Below are positions 12,191-24,722 of a DNA stretch of 64,000 nucleotides, piece after piece. Source of the DNA: Owenia fusiformis. Lineage: Eukaryota; Annelida; Polychaeta; Sabellida; Oweniidae. Within the stretch, counting starts at the first letter, position 1. Every line of letters starts with the position of its first letter. Location of the stretch: the NCBI GenBank assembly GCA_903813345.2, contig CAIIXF020000002.1, positions 720,001 to 784,000 on the forward strand, in the 5' to 3' direction. The translations under genes and the position numbers were made by a program. The notes beneath the pieces were generated by a model. It worked only from the letters and a program-made list of their open reading frames with translations. It was not told the DNA's origin and ran no database searches.

Positions 12191-12345
12191 CTCAACATGG
12201 GATAGTACATGCGCCCTATATTGCACAACACTTTGGTATCCCTTGCCGCAATGAGTGCATGTGTACTTTGGAACACCATGCTTCAACCTTGTATGATCAT
12301 AAAGGCCAGACGCCCCTTTAAATTTGAGGCCGCAATGACTGCACA
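12191..12345 (-). CDS. Terminal module T10, first exon: two C2H2 fingers
   Basis: The ATTCCAG acceptor followed by TG gives GTG with exon 2's G (phase 1). It encodes CSHCGLKFKGASGLYDHTRLKH and CTHCGKGYQSVVQYRAHVLSH. It then ends at GAG|GTATGA in phase 0, and the next exon at 11853 opens in phase 0 after TTGCAG, so the two join as ...SHVE|EKAFKC. Among the modules I could read, this is the only one split by an intron. A palindromic transposon abuts it upstream (12402-12880), less than 60 bp from the acceptor. Confidence 0.75.
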
Positions 12346-12401
12346 CTGGAATTTCCAATAAAGGATTATTTATTCGATACAGGTAAATCAAATCACAATT
12401 A

Positions 12402-12880
12402 CACGCTCGGTGATCGTACAAAAATGATGGAGGGGGGATTAGGCAATTTCTGCAAGAAAACTCAACAAATTTGGAAGATTTATTTTTTCAAGAGAAAATT
12501 TACAAGTGAATTGCCAAATGAATAGGCGCAGTGCATGGAAAAATATGTAAGGTCATCTAGTATTTTTTCTGAACCGATACCCTTCTAAGATATGAGATCT
12601 ATTAAAAAAGGCGCATCATCACCAATGTGCAAAAGTCAATGTTTTTGCTATTAATCGGGCAACAATGGTCTACACGACCTGTAATAAATATCTTAGAAGG
12701 GTATATCGGTTCAAAAAAAATACTAGATGACCTAACACATTTTGCCATGCACTGCGCCTATTCATTTGACAATTCAGTTGTAAATTTTCTTTTGAAAAAA
12801 TAAATCTTCCAAATTTGTTGAGTTTTCTTGCAGAAATCGCCTATTCCCCCTCCATCATTTTTGTACGATCACCGTGCGTG
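12402..12880. mobile_element. Palindromic MITE next to T10
   Basis: Inverted arms start CACGC(T/A)CGGTGATCGTAC and meet near 12630. Flanks AATTA and AATAA are an imperfect 5-bp duplication. A solo end of the same family is at 48319-48395. Confidence 0.8.
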
Positions 12881-14084
12881 AATAAAACGTCCACAGATTT
12901 GGACCTGGACAAAGCTATTTATCAAGCTGTCACAGCTCAGCCGATCAGTTTCAATGTTAAATGGCTAAAAAATATAAATTTCAGTTATGCTACTGATCAT
13001 ATTTACAAAAAGAAATTGTCTTAAATCACAAAAACTAAACAATGTTTTCAGAATTTGATTTAGAATTTATAGTCATCATAGATTCATGAATCACTATAGT
13101 AACAAGGCACATGATTTATTGGAAAACCTTCAAAATAGCCGATATACTGATGGTGTGATAAAAATAGCTTGCAATTCATTATAACAATCTTGCATGGCAG
13201 ATTACTTGAAATTTTTCTCAGTCTTTAGAATTGATTACAGAACATATGTATTATCAAGAACAGAATTTATTTCAAAACATACAACTGACATGCATGCAAT
13301 TTACTTCAATACATTACATAAAAAAGTACAGGGTGACAAAAAGAAATTCACATTTTATTCCAATTTAAGAATCCAATTTAAAGTAAGAAAACAAAATACA
13401 ATTAAACCTGTCTTAGTGAACACCTCTCTCTAGTGAACATCTGGGTTCAGTGAACACCACTTCAAGACATATTTTACATTGACTCATGTATAAATCCACT
13501 CTCTTTAATGAACACCTCCTTACATTGAACACTTTTTGTGGCTACATAGGTTTTCACTAAATGCTAGGTGTTTTACTGTATGTTATACCAGGAAAATAAA
13601 ATTACTCTTCAGTAGCTGACAGAACTTTAAAATGTAACTGAACAAAGAAACTATATGAACACCTCTCTAATGCAAACATCTCTCAACTTGAACACTTTTC
13701 TCGATCAAAAATATATCGCACATGTTTATAATAAAACCTTGATAGCTGATCCTCTGCCAATCTGAACACAAGACATTCAGATAAGGCACGTTTTAACTGT
13801 GTTCGATTTTTCTGTATCTTGTATCTATAATTTCATAAAAGCTTTAAAATGATAGATAAACCGAGACATCGTATTATTTGATGGTAAATAAATCAAATTG
13901 CCTTAGGCAGAAGTTCAGTTGGAACAAGTAATAAACTAAAGTAGAACCTGTATGATCTAAACACCACTGATACCTGCCAAAGTGTTTGCATTAGCATCTG
14001 TTCATATTTGAGGTGTTCATATTTGAGGTGTTCAGATATACAAGTTTCACTGTAATGTAAAATAGCACACAAGTTTCTATACTT

Positions 14085-14215
14085 ATGTAACATCATGTTT
14101 ATTATGTAACATTGTTATCATAATGTAACATTGTTATCATTATGTTAAATCATATTATCATTATGTCACATTGTTATCATAATGTAACATTGTTATCATT
14201 ATGTTACATTGTAAT
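14085..14215. repeat. Short AT-rich tandem repeat
   Basis: Unit TTATCATTATGTAACATTG, about 19 bp, roughly seven diverged copies, 100 bp downstream of T9's stop. Confidence 0.8.
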
Positions 14216-14323
14216 TTGGTAAGAGATGACCCAATTTGAGTTATTGTTCTGAGGAAATGTTCAGGCTTTGCATTTTTCTCTGTTTTGACAACGTTGTTCT
14301 TAATTTTTTTGCGTGTAACTGTG

Positions 14324-15732
14324 TCACAGTTTTTGATCAATGGAAACAGTCTCCAACTTGGGTGATAATGTTAAGGTTGACACTTTGTCTTCGATTTTCT
14401 TTTGATCTGAATGATATTTCCGCTTATGATTTGTCATTCCACTCTTTTGAGTAAAAGTTGAACTACAAACATCACATGTGAATGGTCTCTCTCCAGTATG
14501 GACGACCATATGTTTAATAAGAACAGATTTACATTCAAACCCTTTACTGCAAATTGCACAGAATATATTTTTCACCTTTTTCCTTTTTCGGGGGGCTCTT
14601 GTCATCGGTCTGTAAGCTTTGCGTGGTCGAAAATCAAGTTGTTTTACTTTATGGATCCTTCTCATATGTGCTCTTACAGCACTTTTCTGTGCAAAAGTCA
14701 TGTCGCAAACACTGCATTTGAATGGTTTTTCTCCAGTATGGATCCTTATATGGATTATAAGATTGGCTTTTGAATGAAACTTTTTACCACATATTTCACA
14801 GTCAACATTTTTCACTTTGATTTTCTTAGGTCTCTTCAATAGATCCTTAGATTTATTTTGTTCATTCATTTGTTGTTCATAAACATTTTGTTCATGGATT
14901 TGTAGTTTATTTCTTTGTTCTTTACAAGTTTGTCCTTCATTCATTTGTAGTACACTTATTTGTTCTTTATGAGCCTGTAGAGCATGATCTTGTTGTTCAT
15001 TTATCTGTCCTTCGTGTGTTTGTTCTTGATGGTTTGGTTTTTGTTCAGACTTGACTCTTTCCCCAGTGTGGACAGGCAAGTGATTTGAAAGTTCCCTTTT
15101 CCCATGAAACATTTCATGACATTTCGGACATTCAACCCTCGGCTGTCTGCTGGTCACTCTAATCCCATTGTATTTGTGAGGGCGAAAATCAGATTGTTTT
15201 ATCAAATGTACATTTCTTGCATGTGCTCGCATTGCACATTTTTGAATGAAGGTTTTTTCACAAATGTCACACTTAAAAGGTCTCTCGCCAGTGTGATTTC
15301 TTATATGGCCCTTCAAATGGTAATCCGACTCAAACATTTTGTGACATGTTTCACATTCAAATTTTTTCTCTCGAGGCTTTTTCTCCTTAAGCTTTGTTTT
15401 CATTTGTACATATCCAGTGTCAGTTAATCTCAACATGTACTTTGCAAGTTGTGTCCCATGTGTCAGTCTCATATGACGATCGAGGTTGCTTTTTTCAGAC
15501 CAATAGCTTTCCTTACAAAGTCCACACTTATATGGTTTTGAACTGATTTCCTTATGGTGAGAATCTTCTCTTGTGTGAGGATGAACATTTTCCTCTCCGG
15601 TGGATGGTGTTTTCTCTCCAGTGTGGAGTCTCTCCCTAGTATGTACTCTCATACAATGTTCTGTGAAGATGTTTGCAGATTGGAACATGGCTCCACAAAG
15701 CAGGCAGGTAAAAATACTTTGATAGTCACCAT
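14324..15732 (-). CDS. Alternative terminal exon T9: nine C2H2 fingers with Gln/Glu-rich spacer
   Basis: The GTTTTTCAG acceptor followed by AT gives GAT with exon 2's G, reading DGDYQSIFTCLLCGAMF, so the first finger begins upstream of the first ATG. It encodes 469 residues. Finger order: CLLCGAMF...CMRVH; CGLCKESYWSEKSNLDRH; CETCHKMF; CDICEKTF; CPKCHEMF; a spacer of about 80 residues of NEQ/HEQQ/KEQ repeats; then four more (CEICGKKF, CSVCDMTF, CAICSKGF, CDVCSSTF), each pair joined by TGE(K/R)PF linkers. The lead finger and the CxESYWxExSNLxRHM finger are shared with T11, and the lead finger with T12. A short HTGEK-type linker run (RLHTGEKTPSTGE) also occurs. Confidence 0.85.
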
Positions 15733-16733
15733 CTGAAAAACAGTAAATGCTCGATATTAACTCGATGCTATTTTAGGCGGTTAAAAAGACCTCATATTAC
15801 AAAGCTTATAATATGCCAGTGAATTAGAAATCATTCTGAAACTTGCAATCTGCACCCTGTTAAAAAATATTTTTTTAAGAAAGAGTCAATCAAACCACAC
15901 TACTTGTTAAAAATCATCTCAAATCACACCATTTGCGAAACCTTTGTTTTCAATGTTTATTCGTAATTAGTTTCAATCCGTTCATACTTTTGAAAGATAT
16001 CCAATCATATGAAAACCCTGTCAAAGGGTGACCAAAACAAGCTGAAAATAATGGATAGTATAATTATTTTGTTATGGAAACCTTCGGGTATTTTTCCAAT
16101 TCATCAGGGATGAAAAACAAATTTGTCCTCTAAAAGATGAATGATGTCTAAAAACAATATATAGCAAAGTACCAAGCATTTAAAAATAAGTCTGTAGCGT
16201 ACACATCCCTCTACTCTGAAGGCACATACATAGAACATACAAGTCATATCTTTGAATTGAAACAATTCTTTTTTATTGCAATTAATTAATGTGATGCAAA
16301 TAAAATAAATCATGGAACACATAAGTACTCTTTTATTACTATAATAACATTAATGAATGCAATATAACACAATTACTTGCAATATAATCATGATTAAATA
16401 CAATATAGCATGTGTCATCTTATAATTCATAATGTCACTGACTCTTAACTTATGGGTAAATGTACATCATTCCTTAACATCATTATGTATGTCTTTGAGC
16501 CACTTATAAATATGTTCACCTAGCTCTGCTGTTCTGCAAAATCACGTTTTCCCATTTCTTAATAGCACCTGATTTAAAATTCCACTGCAGCTGCCGTGAT
16601 ACATTTTAACACATGCCTTGGAACTTAGATATTACTTAGTATCTAAAACAACAATGGAAAAAAGATATATCCTGTATTGCCAGAATACTATACTATCGTG
16701 GCAGTGTAAACATAAGGATATTAGCTTATGGAA

Positions 16734-17475
16734 TTAGCCATCATGGTCATTCATGTGACTTTTTTTCATGTGCCTTTTCAAAGAAAATTTATTTGAAAAA
16801 TGTTTATGACACAACATACATTTGACTTTCAAGTTTTTGTGTATATGCATATGCTTCTTTAAATATCGTTGGCATGGAAACGACTTCTGGCATATGCTGC
16901 ATTTTATTTCAATTCTCTCATCTCTGCTTTTACATATATGTTCATGATTGTATTTAGCCGATAACAGTCCAAACTCCCTGTCGCAGTATTCGCATTTGTG
17001 AATCAAATTAACATGATGAGTCGACATATGATTTTTTAGTTCAGCAGATGTAGCAAACCACATATTTCACATGAGAATCGTAATTCATTGTTATCACGAT
17101 GGGCTCTCTGGGTATGTCTATGAAGACCGCTATGAGATTTAAACTCCTTAGAACACTGATCACATATGAGAGTATGGCTTCCATGTTTGTACCTTGCATG
17201 TTCAGCTAGGTTATACTTTGTACTGTATGTCTTATTACATGAATTGCACTTAAAATGAGAGGAATCGTCATGCGTTCTGTTATGGCGAGACAAATTGTAT
17301 TTCAATTGTGTTTCATAGTTGCAAAAGCTGCATTTGTATTTCTTAGTATTTTCATATGATGTACTTGTTGCCGGTGTATCCTTTGTAGAAATATTGAGGT
17401 AAGGATTACGATTTATATTTTCATCATTTATTCAAGGGTCATCACCAATAGAAATGTTGGAACAGGATTTTGATG
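16734..17475 (-). pseudogene. Decaying terminal exon T8: multi-finger module with stop and frameshift
   Basis: The TATTTTCAG acceptor followed by CA keeps the family phase (GCA). Thirteen codons into the exon there is an in-frame TGA in the context GAT GAC CCT TGA, then the frame continues through fingers CSFCNYETQLKYNLSRHNRTH, CNSCNKTYSTKYNLAEHARYKH and CDQCSKEFKSHSGLHRHTQRAH, and then breaks at CEIC. The next part (FATSAELKNHMSTHH and three more finger-like segments down to 16734) is in another frame. So there are about seven fingers with two independent lesions. Either this is a pseudo-exon, or the lesions are sequencing errors or heterozygous null alleles. Only a duplicate read of the locus can tell. 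Confidence 0.7.
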
Positions 17476-18247
17476 CTGAAAATACAAAGAATTGAATTTC
17501 AAAGAAAAAACCATGAGAATGCTCTAGAAATTAGACTAGAAATTAAAATTGAAAATCTTGGGCTATTAGGCTTTGGTGAGCTGGACCTTAAAGAAATCAT
17601 AATTGTTTCACATTTTGTCACTTGAAATCAAATCAAAACATTGCTCCTCATGTTTGTTGACGCTGACACCATATAAAGAATACATGTAGCATAATGGGGC
17701 ATCAAAACACTATGAGGTTTGTAGAATCACTAGATTTGTCAAAGCTGCTCATTAAGGTTGAAAGTGGTCTTCTTTAAGTAGTAATTCACTCATACCTAGG
17801 CAAGGTATGTCTGAATCCAGCCAATCCAAACACAGTATTTCATATAACTGCAGTGCAACTAATCACTGCATTCAAGGTCACTTGTAAAACAGCTGTCAAG
17901 GTGAAAACTTGACTTCAGGTTGCAATTGATACTTTGCCAACTTGACGCTTGCAAGAAGTTTAATTGAAAATACGTTCTTTTAGTGATTTTGTATCTTTAT
18001 TAGGTGATTTTGTAGAAAATATTTTGCAATGTATAAAAAGAATTAAAGCCCAAGACTGTGGCTGCTTCATTTCACTCAGGCGTTGTTTTCTAAACTTTGC
18101 ATTCCCGCTTTGCGGTCATGCAAAGATTTGGAAACAACACCTTCGATGGAATATTTCAGCACACAATGCACTGAGTCCAGGGCTTAAATCCTTGAATAAT
18201 AACATCTATATACTTTAATAAAATTTTTAACAAAAACAATCTACTTA

Positions 18248-18736
18248 CCGGATTTTCTCGCATATACGCCCCCCTAAATTTAGGCCCATGGGCCAAAAAT
18301 CGAATGTAGTACGCTTATACGCCCATGGGCCTATAAAAAATGATTATTTATTGATTTTTTCAATAAATTCAAGAGTATTTTGTCACTGGCAGATAGTTCT
18401 GTCGTTACTTTGTTTCAACATTAAGTTCAACGCTGTGCCGTAAGTGGCAGTGGTGGATCGTTCTGTTGTTACTTTGTTTCAACATTAAGTCCAAGGTTGT
18501 AGGTGACATTTCCTTTATAATTCTTACAAAACATGCGGTAGGACTACAACAGTATGCACGGTAGTCTTTGAGGAACCATTGTATTCATCAGCTCTTCTCA
18601 CCTTTACGCCCACTGGGCCAAAAATCGAAAGTAGTACACTTATACGCCCATGGGCGAAAAATAAGAGGTAAAATAACAGACGAAATTACCCCTTCTTTCA
18701 GTTATACGCCCAGGGCTTATATGCGAGAAAATCCGG
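18248..18736. mobile_element. 489-bp pogo/Tigger-like MITE
   Basis: Ends CCGGATTTTCTCGCATATA and TATATGCGAGAAAATCCGG-like are inverted and flanked by TA. Interior repeats of TACGCCCATGGGC. Terminal style resembles pogo/Tigger elements. Confidence 0.75.
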
Positions 18737-19073
18737 TAGTCTATTTTTATTTTATATACAAGGTAACTATGTGTAATTCATAAAATTGTTCTAAATCCAA
18801 AACCTTAAAGCACTTAAGTTATCTCAGCACAAAAAATCACGAGTTGACATTTTTGCATTATCCATATTTCATATCCAAAACATCACGCTAATCAGAAAAC
18901 TTCGCAATGTGAACGCTTTTTCTTGGTCCAAATAGGGTGAAAACCTTAAAATGTGCCAAACTGCTAATCCAACCACTTTTGGCTGGTCCTATAGACATGA
19001 TAGATGTTTGGATTACACAGGTTTTAACTATACTGAATTGTATTTCTCCAGTACACAATCAGGTCAACTTCAA

Positions 19074-19336
19074 TTAAGATGTCTCGGAAGTTCTCGAAAG
19101 GTTCAACTTTCCATGTTTCTTTCTTTCATGTAGCCGCCTACTACTATTCTGAGTAAAGCACTTATCACACATGTTACATTTGAACGGGCGTTCCCTTGTA
19201 TGAACCCTTATATGGTCTTTAAGGTGGGCTTTGCTTTTGAATAATTTCAAGCAAAGATCACATCGATGCTTCCGGTTCGCAGAATCAAATCTTGAGCCGG
19301 AATCAAATCTAGAGCTGGGTTTCACAGAGAACATTC
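19074..19336 (-). CDS. Alternative terminal exon T7: two C2H2 fingers
   Basis: The TTTTTTCAG acceptor followed by GA gives GGA with exon 2's G, then ATG TTC. It encodes 87 residues: a Ser/Arg-rich leader with a repeated RFDSGSRFDS motif, finger 1 CDLCLKLFKSKAHLKDHIRVH, the variant linker TRERPFK, finger 2 CNMCDKCFTQNSSRRLHERKKH, and a Ser/Thr tail. Finger 2 resembles the second fingers of T9, T11 and T12 (CxxCFTQ/SQKxxxRxH), so this module sits between the short and long classes. Confidence 0.8.
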
Positions 19337-21077
19337 CTGAAAAAAGAAAAACATTAAATTATATTTCATTTTATCGTTTCTTTGTTAAACTGGTACCATT
19401 TGTGCTATATGTTGAATTATGGGATCAGCTTCGCCAATGGATGTTGCTCCTATAACAAAGACTGAGGCCCTACATCATTTAAGACTGACAGAGTACTATG
19501 TCTTGTTGTTTGAGTAACAGGGGTTTCATTAGCAGCAGGCAACAGGCGATTTTCAACAGTTGTATTCACAAAATCGCCTGTTGTTTTAGGGACTTTTCCA
19601 TGTTAAGTTCATGATTTCCATTAATTTTGCCTGTTGTGAGAAATGCTAGTGAATAAGTCATAACTGTTTTTGATTTGAGAAGTTTCAGGTTTTATTATTC
19701 TTCAACATATAGCATTGATCTCCACAGGATTTTTTCTCAAGTGGGTGCAAAATTCTCATTTTCACAATTCAGACCAAAATTGGTCAAAATATGCCAATTT
19801 TCATGATTCTTTACATTTTCATTTTCAAGTTGGTGCAAATGAATTTTCAGGTGGGTGCAAGCCAATTTTCTAAATTTCAGGTGGGTGCTGTGCCCACTTG
19901 CTTTAATGCTGGGGAGATCACTGCATAGTATAATATTGTAAAACCAGTGTATATTGAACATTTTTTCCCAAAAGTAAACCATTCAATGTTGGTAGGTGTT
20001 CACTAAAGACAGGGTAATTTATACAGAATTCAGTAAAGTATTTATGCGGATGAAGGGCATCTACTAGAGACAGTTGTTCATTAGACAGGTTTTATTGTAG
20101 TCTCCAGTATGAATGAAATGTACAATGCTCCTGTGGTCTTGGATTGTTATAATGGTTGTTGAATGGTGAGGGTATTACTATTAGAAATTGTTTCTGTTCA
20201 TTTCACATTATAATTTGATATGTATGGGGTGGGGTGGGGGTCTACTTTTATAACTTGTTGCATTCTTAGATGTTTCATGTTTTACTCTGTTTTGTGAATG
20301 TTAAAGCCTTTCCTCATTGGCAGATATTTAAGATTCAAAAGCACAATTTAAAAACATTAATCATTTATGCGAAAAATCAGAACATAAATCTACAATAATT
20401 TTTGCCATTTTAAAAATGTTGAAATGTGGAAATTCCAAATTTAAAACAGAGCTCTATCAATAACAGTTTCACAGTTTTTAAAACAGCATAATTTCATATT
20501 GATCATTACCTGGACATTATAATGATGATACAAATCATCTAACACTTTATATGAATATTCACCATTTTGAAAATATATGTATATTCAAACAAATGTGCTA
20601 AAATATTTAATTTAATATATGTGTGCTATTCATCAAAGTTGAATTACAATTAATTCATTAATTTCAGCAACTGTTTCAGTGAACAATGCTTTGATATTCT
20701 TAAAGTCCTTTATAACAGAATTCATTTATTTCAAAGTTAAAATTAATGTTATAATGATCATCAATAGATGCTTATAATAATTAATGTCCAGTTTGAATTT
20801 ATCTTATTTCTAAACTAGGAAATTTTTTGCCATAGTCCTCTTTCATACATGAAACTGTCCATAATTCATCAGGCATTCACATTTTCACCAGTATGTACTT
20901 TAAACAGCTCTCAACACAGTTTGCTTCTATTTTATCCATAAGATTTCACCAGTGTGTTCATTTGAGAAATCAATTTTGTTTATTTTCATTATTGAAAATT
21001 TTCCGCCAGTATGTATTTGCATACAAAACCATACCATGATGCACAACAACATAACTTAACATATATGCATGTATTTC

Positions 21078-21313
21078 CTAATAGATGTTATGCTTGTTCT
21101 TCTTGTGGATTTTCAATGATGAAGCACGATTCATACGAACATCACATATATTACACTTGTAAGGCTTTTCTCCAGTATGAATTCTCATGTGGTCTGTTAA
21201 ATGATGTTTCCTTCGAAATCTCTTGTGGCAAAGGTCGCACATAAACGGTCTTGTCATCTTCAATTGGTAATCAGCTTCCTCATATGCATATATGTATGAA
21301 CTTGGAGTTGGCC
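21078..21313 (-). CDS. Alternative terminal exon T6: two C2H2 fingers
   Basis: The TTTTCCAG acceptor followed by GG gives GGG with exon 2's G. It encodes 78 residues: the leader GPTPSSYIYAYEEADYQLK, finger 1 CDLCHKRFRRKHHLTDHMRIH, linker TGEKPYK, finger 2 CNICDVRMNRASSLKIHKKNKH, then NIY and stop. Downstream (20.85-21.02 kb) are decayed fragments resembling TGGTGAAA linker coding sequence, which suggests that further finger sequence once followed. Confidence 0.82.
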
Positions 21314-22017
21314 CTGGAAAACACAAGTACATGTTAGTGCTCTATTGTGAATGTATTGTTAGACTACTCATGGATGAAGTCATTTTGGGTTGAGAGATGT
21401 AAAAGTATTTGAATCAAAACTGTAATCATTATAAATCTGAGTACAACCTTGTATTAATGGTGTTCATAATTTGATTCATAATATTCTCCCCTGACCGATC
21501 ATGTCAGTTGTTTTATCGATATGTACATGTACTTCATAAAAATAAACATAGACCTTAGCATCTTATTTATTTAGGTAAACATAATTTGATACTGTTCTAA
21601 AAATTGCCATATCGTGCATCCTTGTTGACTTCCATGTGCCACTTTTGTGCTCTAATTTAAGAGAAAACTCAATTCACGAATATGAGAATTTATCCACAGA
21701 ATTTTATTTAATATAATTTTGCATATATACAGTAAAATCCTGATTTATTAGTGTTTCAGTTTTTTCACATGATGTTTACTGTTGCATCTGATAATTCTTC
21801 ACATAACTGACAGCTGTCAATCAGACAGGATAAGATCAGTTTACCTCATCAAACCTTCAACTCAATATGACCAATCAGAATAAAACTGTTAAAGAAAGCA
21901 CCTTAAAATGACTTCATAGTTCATACTAATGATCCTCTGACTGTGAGTGGAATGTCTTGCAAGTAGAACAATATTTTGAGCTCTCAAAAGTGGCCCACTT
22001 ACAAAGGTTTTACAGCA

Positions 22018-22352
22018 CTACTTTTGCTGGCTAGCTTCGGCAACGTCTTGATGATAAGCCATAATATGGATCTTCAAAGAAAAATTGTCTTCCGATTTAT
22101 AGTCGCAAAAACTACATGTAAATTGCTTCGTCCTGTTAACATGAACAACGGCTATGTGATTCTTTAAAGTATGCACCCGTCCTGCCCGGTAGTCACAAAA
22201 TTCGCAAGCAAATGGTTTTTCTCTTGTATGTGTCATTTTATGTTGTGTTAAGTGGTGCCGTAGTCTGAACTGCTTATAGCATAGATCACAACGGAATGGT
22301 TTATCAATATTTTTGTTGGTGATCCGTGTCATTTGAGCTGTTTGTATTTCAC
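22018..22352 (-). CDS. Alternative terminal exon T5: three C2H2 fingers
   Basis: The TTTTTCAG acceptor followed by GT gives GGT with exon 2's G (phase 1). It encodes 111 residues with three fingers: CDLCYKQFRLRHHLTQHKMTH, CEFCDYRAGRVHTLKNHIAVVH and CSFCDYKSEDNFSLKIHIMAYH, then the tail QDVAEASQQK. Fingers 2 and 3 are of the CxFCDY(R/K) type, lacking the usual Phe, a type common in long-range DNA-binding polydactyl factors. It is the only module of the 'HHL' class with a third finger. Confidence 0.82.
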
Positions 22353-23178
22353 CTGAAAAACACAATAAGTGAAATGTTAGTATTTATGTCCTCAAGTTCA
22401 TAATCTTTTTTGGTCAGCAAAATATTGAAGGATTTCTGAAAATCTTAGGTTGAAGATACATACATATGTATTATTGATGTAATAGTGAACAGATATTTAA
22501 TTCTGTTTTTCTAAACCATCTAGTACAAGAAAAATAAGAATTACATTACATTTGCATAAGGCTTCTTCATCAATATGCACAAAAATGGCACTCTAAAAAA
22601 TTCAGTATTCATTAATAATAGTCTTGAACCATTATTTCCCATTCCATTCTCTCTCAGAACTCAAAGATTTTAAATAGATCAATATTTGGGAGTATACTCA
22701 TGAGCAGTAAAATGCCAATTTCATGAGTACATGAATACTCCATAGGACAGAAACAATATAATATTCTAAATATTCTCACCCTTTCACATATTTGTTTTAT
22801 TTTTTATTTTTTTAAGAGACACATTCTGTGTCTCACTTCGAAATGTTGACATTCATAAGCCTTTGGGTTTATATATTAAAATTCAACAAATCCTAACAAG
22901 TAACTCCTAATTACCCTACTCCCTTGAATTCGTATTCAAAGGACAATTATCTCTCATGGTGTTCACTGTTTTGAGCATAAATGTTTTATGTGAAATTAAC
23001 CAAATGTCTAATCCAAAACTACTGGAACCAGCCAAAAGTCAATAATTTTGGATAAAGAAAAGATGTTGAGAGGTTTTGGCGTTAGAGATATACAGATTTC
23101 ACTGTATTGTTACAGCATTTGATGTGTTTAATATCAATTACCATATGATGTGCACTTTCTTCATGTCCTATATATTCT

Positions 23179-23426
23179 TCACATGTTATGATGTTTCTTC
23201 ATGTGAGTCTTCAGGTTAAAGGCTTTTGTAGAGCGATAAGCACAAACAGTGCAACAAAATGGCTTCTCGCCAGTATGGATCCTTTCATGCTCCTTCAAAT
23301 GATGGCCAAGTCGAAATCCTTTGAGGCAAACATTGCACCTAAATGGCCTCTCTATTGCCTCACGGTTTCTTTCTGGCGCCTCATATTTTCTGTACATAAC
23401 CTCAGATTCAACTTGCGTGAAATGAA
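23179..23426 (-). CDS. Alternative terminal exon T4: two C2H2 fingers
   Basis: The TTTTTCAG acceptor followed by TT completes GTT (Val) with exon 2's G. It encodes 82 residues ending at a TGA. Finger 1 is CNVCLKGFRLGHHLKEHERIH, followed by TGEKPFC, and finger 2 is CTVCAYRSTKAFNLKTHMKKHH. The short charged leader (VESEVMYRKYEAPERNREAIE) has no recognisable domain. It belongs to the short two-finger class with T3, T5, T6 and T7. The homology of the 'HHL' finger across these neighbouring modules points to local tandem duplication of an exon module. Confidence 0.82.
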
Positions 23427-23999
23427 CTGAAAAACACAAGCGAGGATTTATTTTTCAAGTTTTGGGTTAGAATTAAAGTCCTGGACTGTCACCTTTTTTG
23501 AGAAAACATGAATTGTTGGTGTCAGCGTATAATGAGGATTGAGGTCCAGGATTCATATTAAAGGAACTCTTATTAACTGAAACCAATTGTTGAAAGGAAA
23601 CCAATAGTTTCAGTAATCACTGTTCCAGAGCTGGATGACTCTTAACTGCCGTTAGCGTCATTCAAGATGGTTGCCAAAATTCTTTCATTTTCGAGAAACC
23701 TTCAATTTCAGCTCAACTAAGCTGAATCTTGATTCCAAAAGTTTCACCATGCAGACTAATAAAACTATGATTGTAAAAAAACAAGCTAACTGATGAGGCT
23801 AACTGCAGTTAGAGAAATGAGAAATGTTTGTGTATTAAATACACATTTCACCATGCATACCATAAATTAAAGAAAACATACAAGTAATTTATATTCAAAC
23901 GTATATTTAAGTGCTGGGGGACAGAATGATGATAAATATTTAGATCTTAAGCTATAAGAAGCATCAATAATAAACTATAAGAATCTATAGTAAATTAAA

Positions 24000-24504
24000 A
24001 CTTCTCAAATGTACTTTTTTGAATTCTAATGTGTCTTGTATGACATTGCACAACACTGACATAGGTCTTTCTCCGGTAAGGATCCTATAAAATAGTTGAT
24101 CAAACATTACTCAATCACATCTTCAAATTCCATTATTTTATTAAAAAATGGTTTGGTACCAGTATTTAGGTATTTTTAACTGGTTTAGCCTGTATTTATT
24201 ACACATATAATATTGCTAAGTTCTTTCTCCAGTAAGGATCCTACTTTAATAGTTGATCAAACACAGCTCAAAGGCATCTTCAAATTTCATTATTCTATAT
24301 AGAAAAATTTTGTTTTTATCTGGTTCAATTTATATTTACACATCATTGTTTATTACGTTCTCTGTCCAGTGAAGATCCTATTTTTGTAATTGATCATAGA
24401 TAACTAAATAAATGACATCTTCAAATTCCATTCTACTATTCAAAAATGGTGTGCTTTTGTGTGACCTTAACTGGTAAGATCTTATTGCACTTAAAGCACA
24501 CACA
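24000..24504. repeat. Degenerate tandem copies of T3's 3' end
   Basis: Repeated blocks containing TTTCTCCAGTAAGGATCCTA (linker-like), GTTGATCAAACA, and CATCTTCAAATTCCATTATT, then duplicates of the ATGGTGTG..TGACTTTAACTGGTA end of the T3 finger. No open frame. Confidence 0.65.
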
Positions 24505-24722
24505 TCAAAAATGGTGTGATTTTTTATGTGACTTTAACTGGTATCCCCTCATTGCACTAAAATCACACATGTCACATTTATAGGGTTTCTCTCCAGTATG
24601 AATCCTAGTATGTTCAGTTAAGTGATGTTTCAGGCGGAAACTCTTTAAGCAGATTTTACACTCAAATGGCTTATCCTTTTCAATATAACAAACGTAGCAA
24701 TTTGGCTGAATGGATCCATTAC
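24505..24722 (-). CDS. Alternative terminal exon T3: two C2H2 fingers
   Basis: A short module with no ATG near its start, so it can only be translated after splicing. The TTTTTCAG acceptor is followed by GT, giving GGT (Gly) with exon 2's G. It encodes 72 residues: a lead peptide, finger 1 ([21 protein letters not shown]), the classical TGEKPY linker, and finger 2 ([21 protein letters not shown]), then HF and a TGA at 24507-24505. The finger 1 core RLKHHLTEH resembles that of T4, T5 and T6. Degenerate copies of its 3' end lie at 24.0-24.5 kb. Confidence 0.8.

Larger units (their letters stand above)
9900..13660. repeat. Homologous flanks 9990-10420 and 13200-13660
   Basis: Both contain, in order, CAATACA(T/C)TACATA, TTCACATTTTATTCC-like sequence, the AACCTGTCTT transposon and AACAGAACTTTAAAATGTAA-like sequence. 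They lie downstream of modules T10 and T9, so the duplicated unit included non-coding flank. Confidence 0.65.
15733..21077. other. Intermodule spacers around T7 and T8
   Basis: Outside T7, T8, the pogo-like MITE and the 200-bp element these spacers (15733-16733, 17476-18247, 19922-21077) are AT-rich and without supported genes. 20850-21020 has degenerate TTCACCAGT(A/G)TGT linker-like fragments, the decayed tail of T6. Confidence 0.45.
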
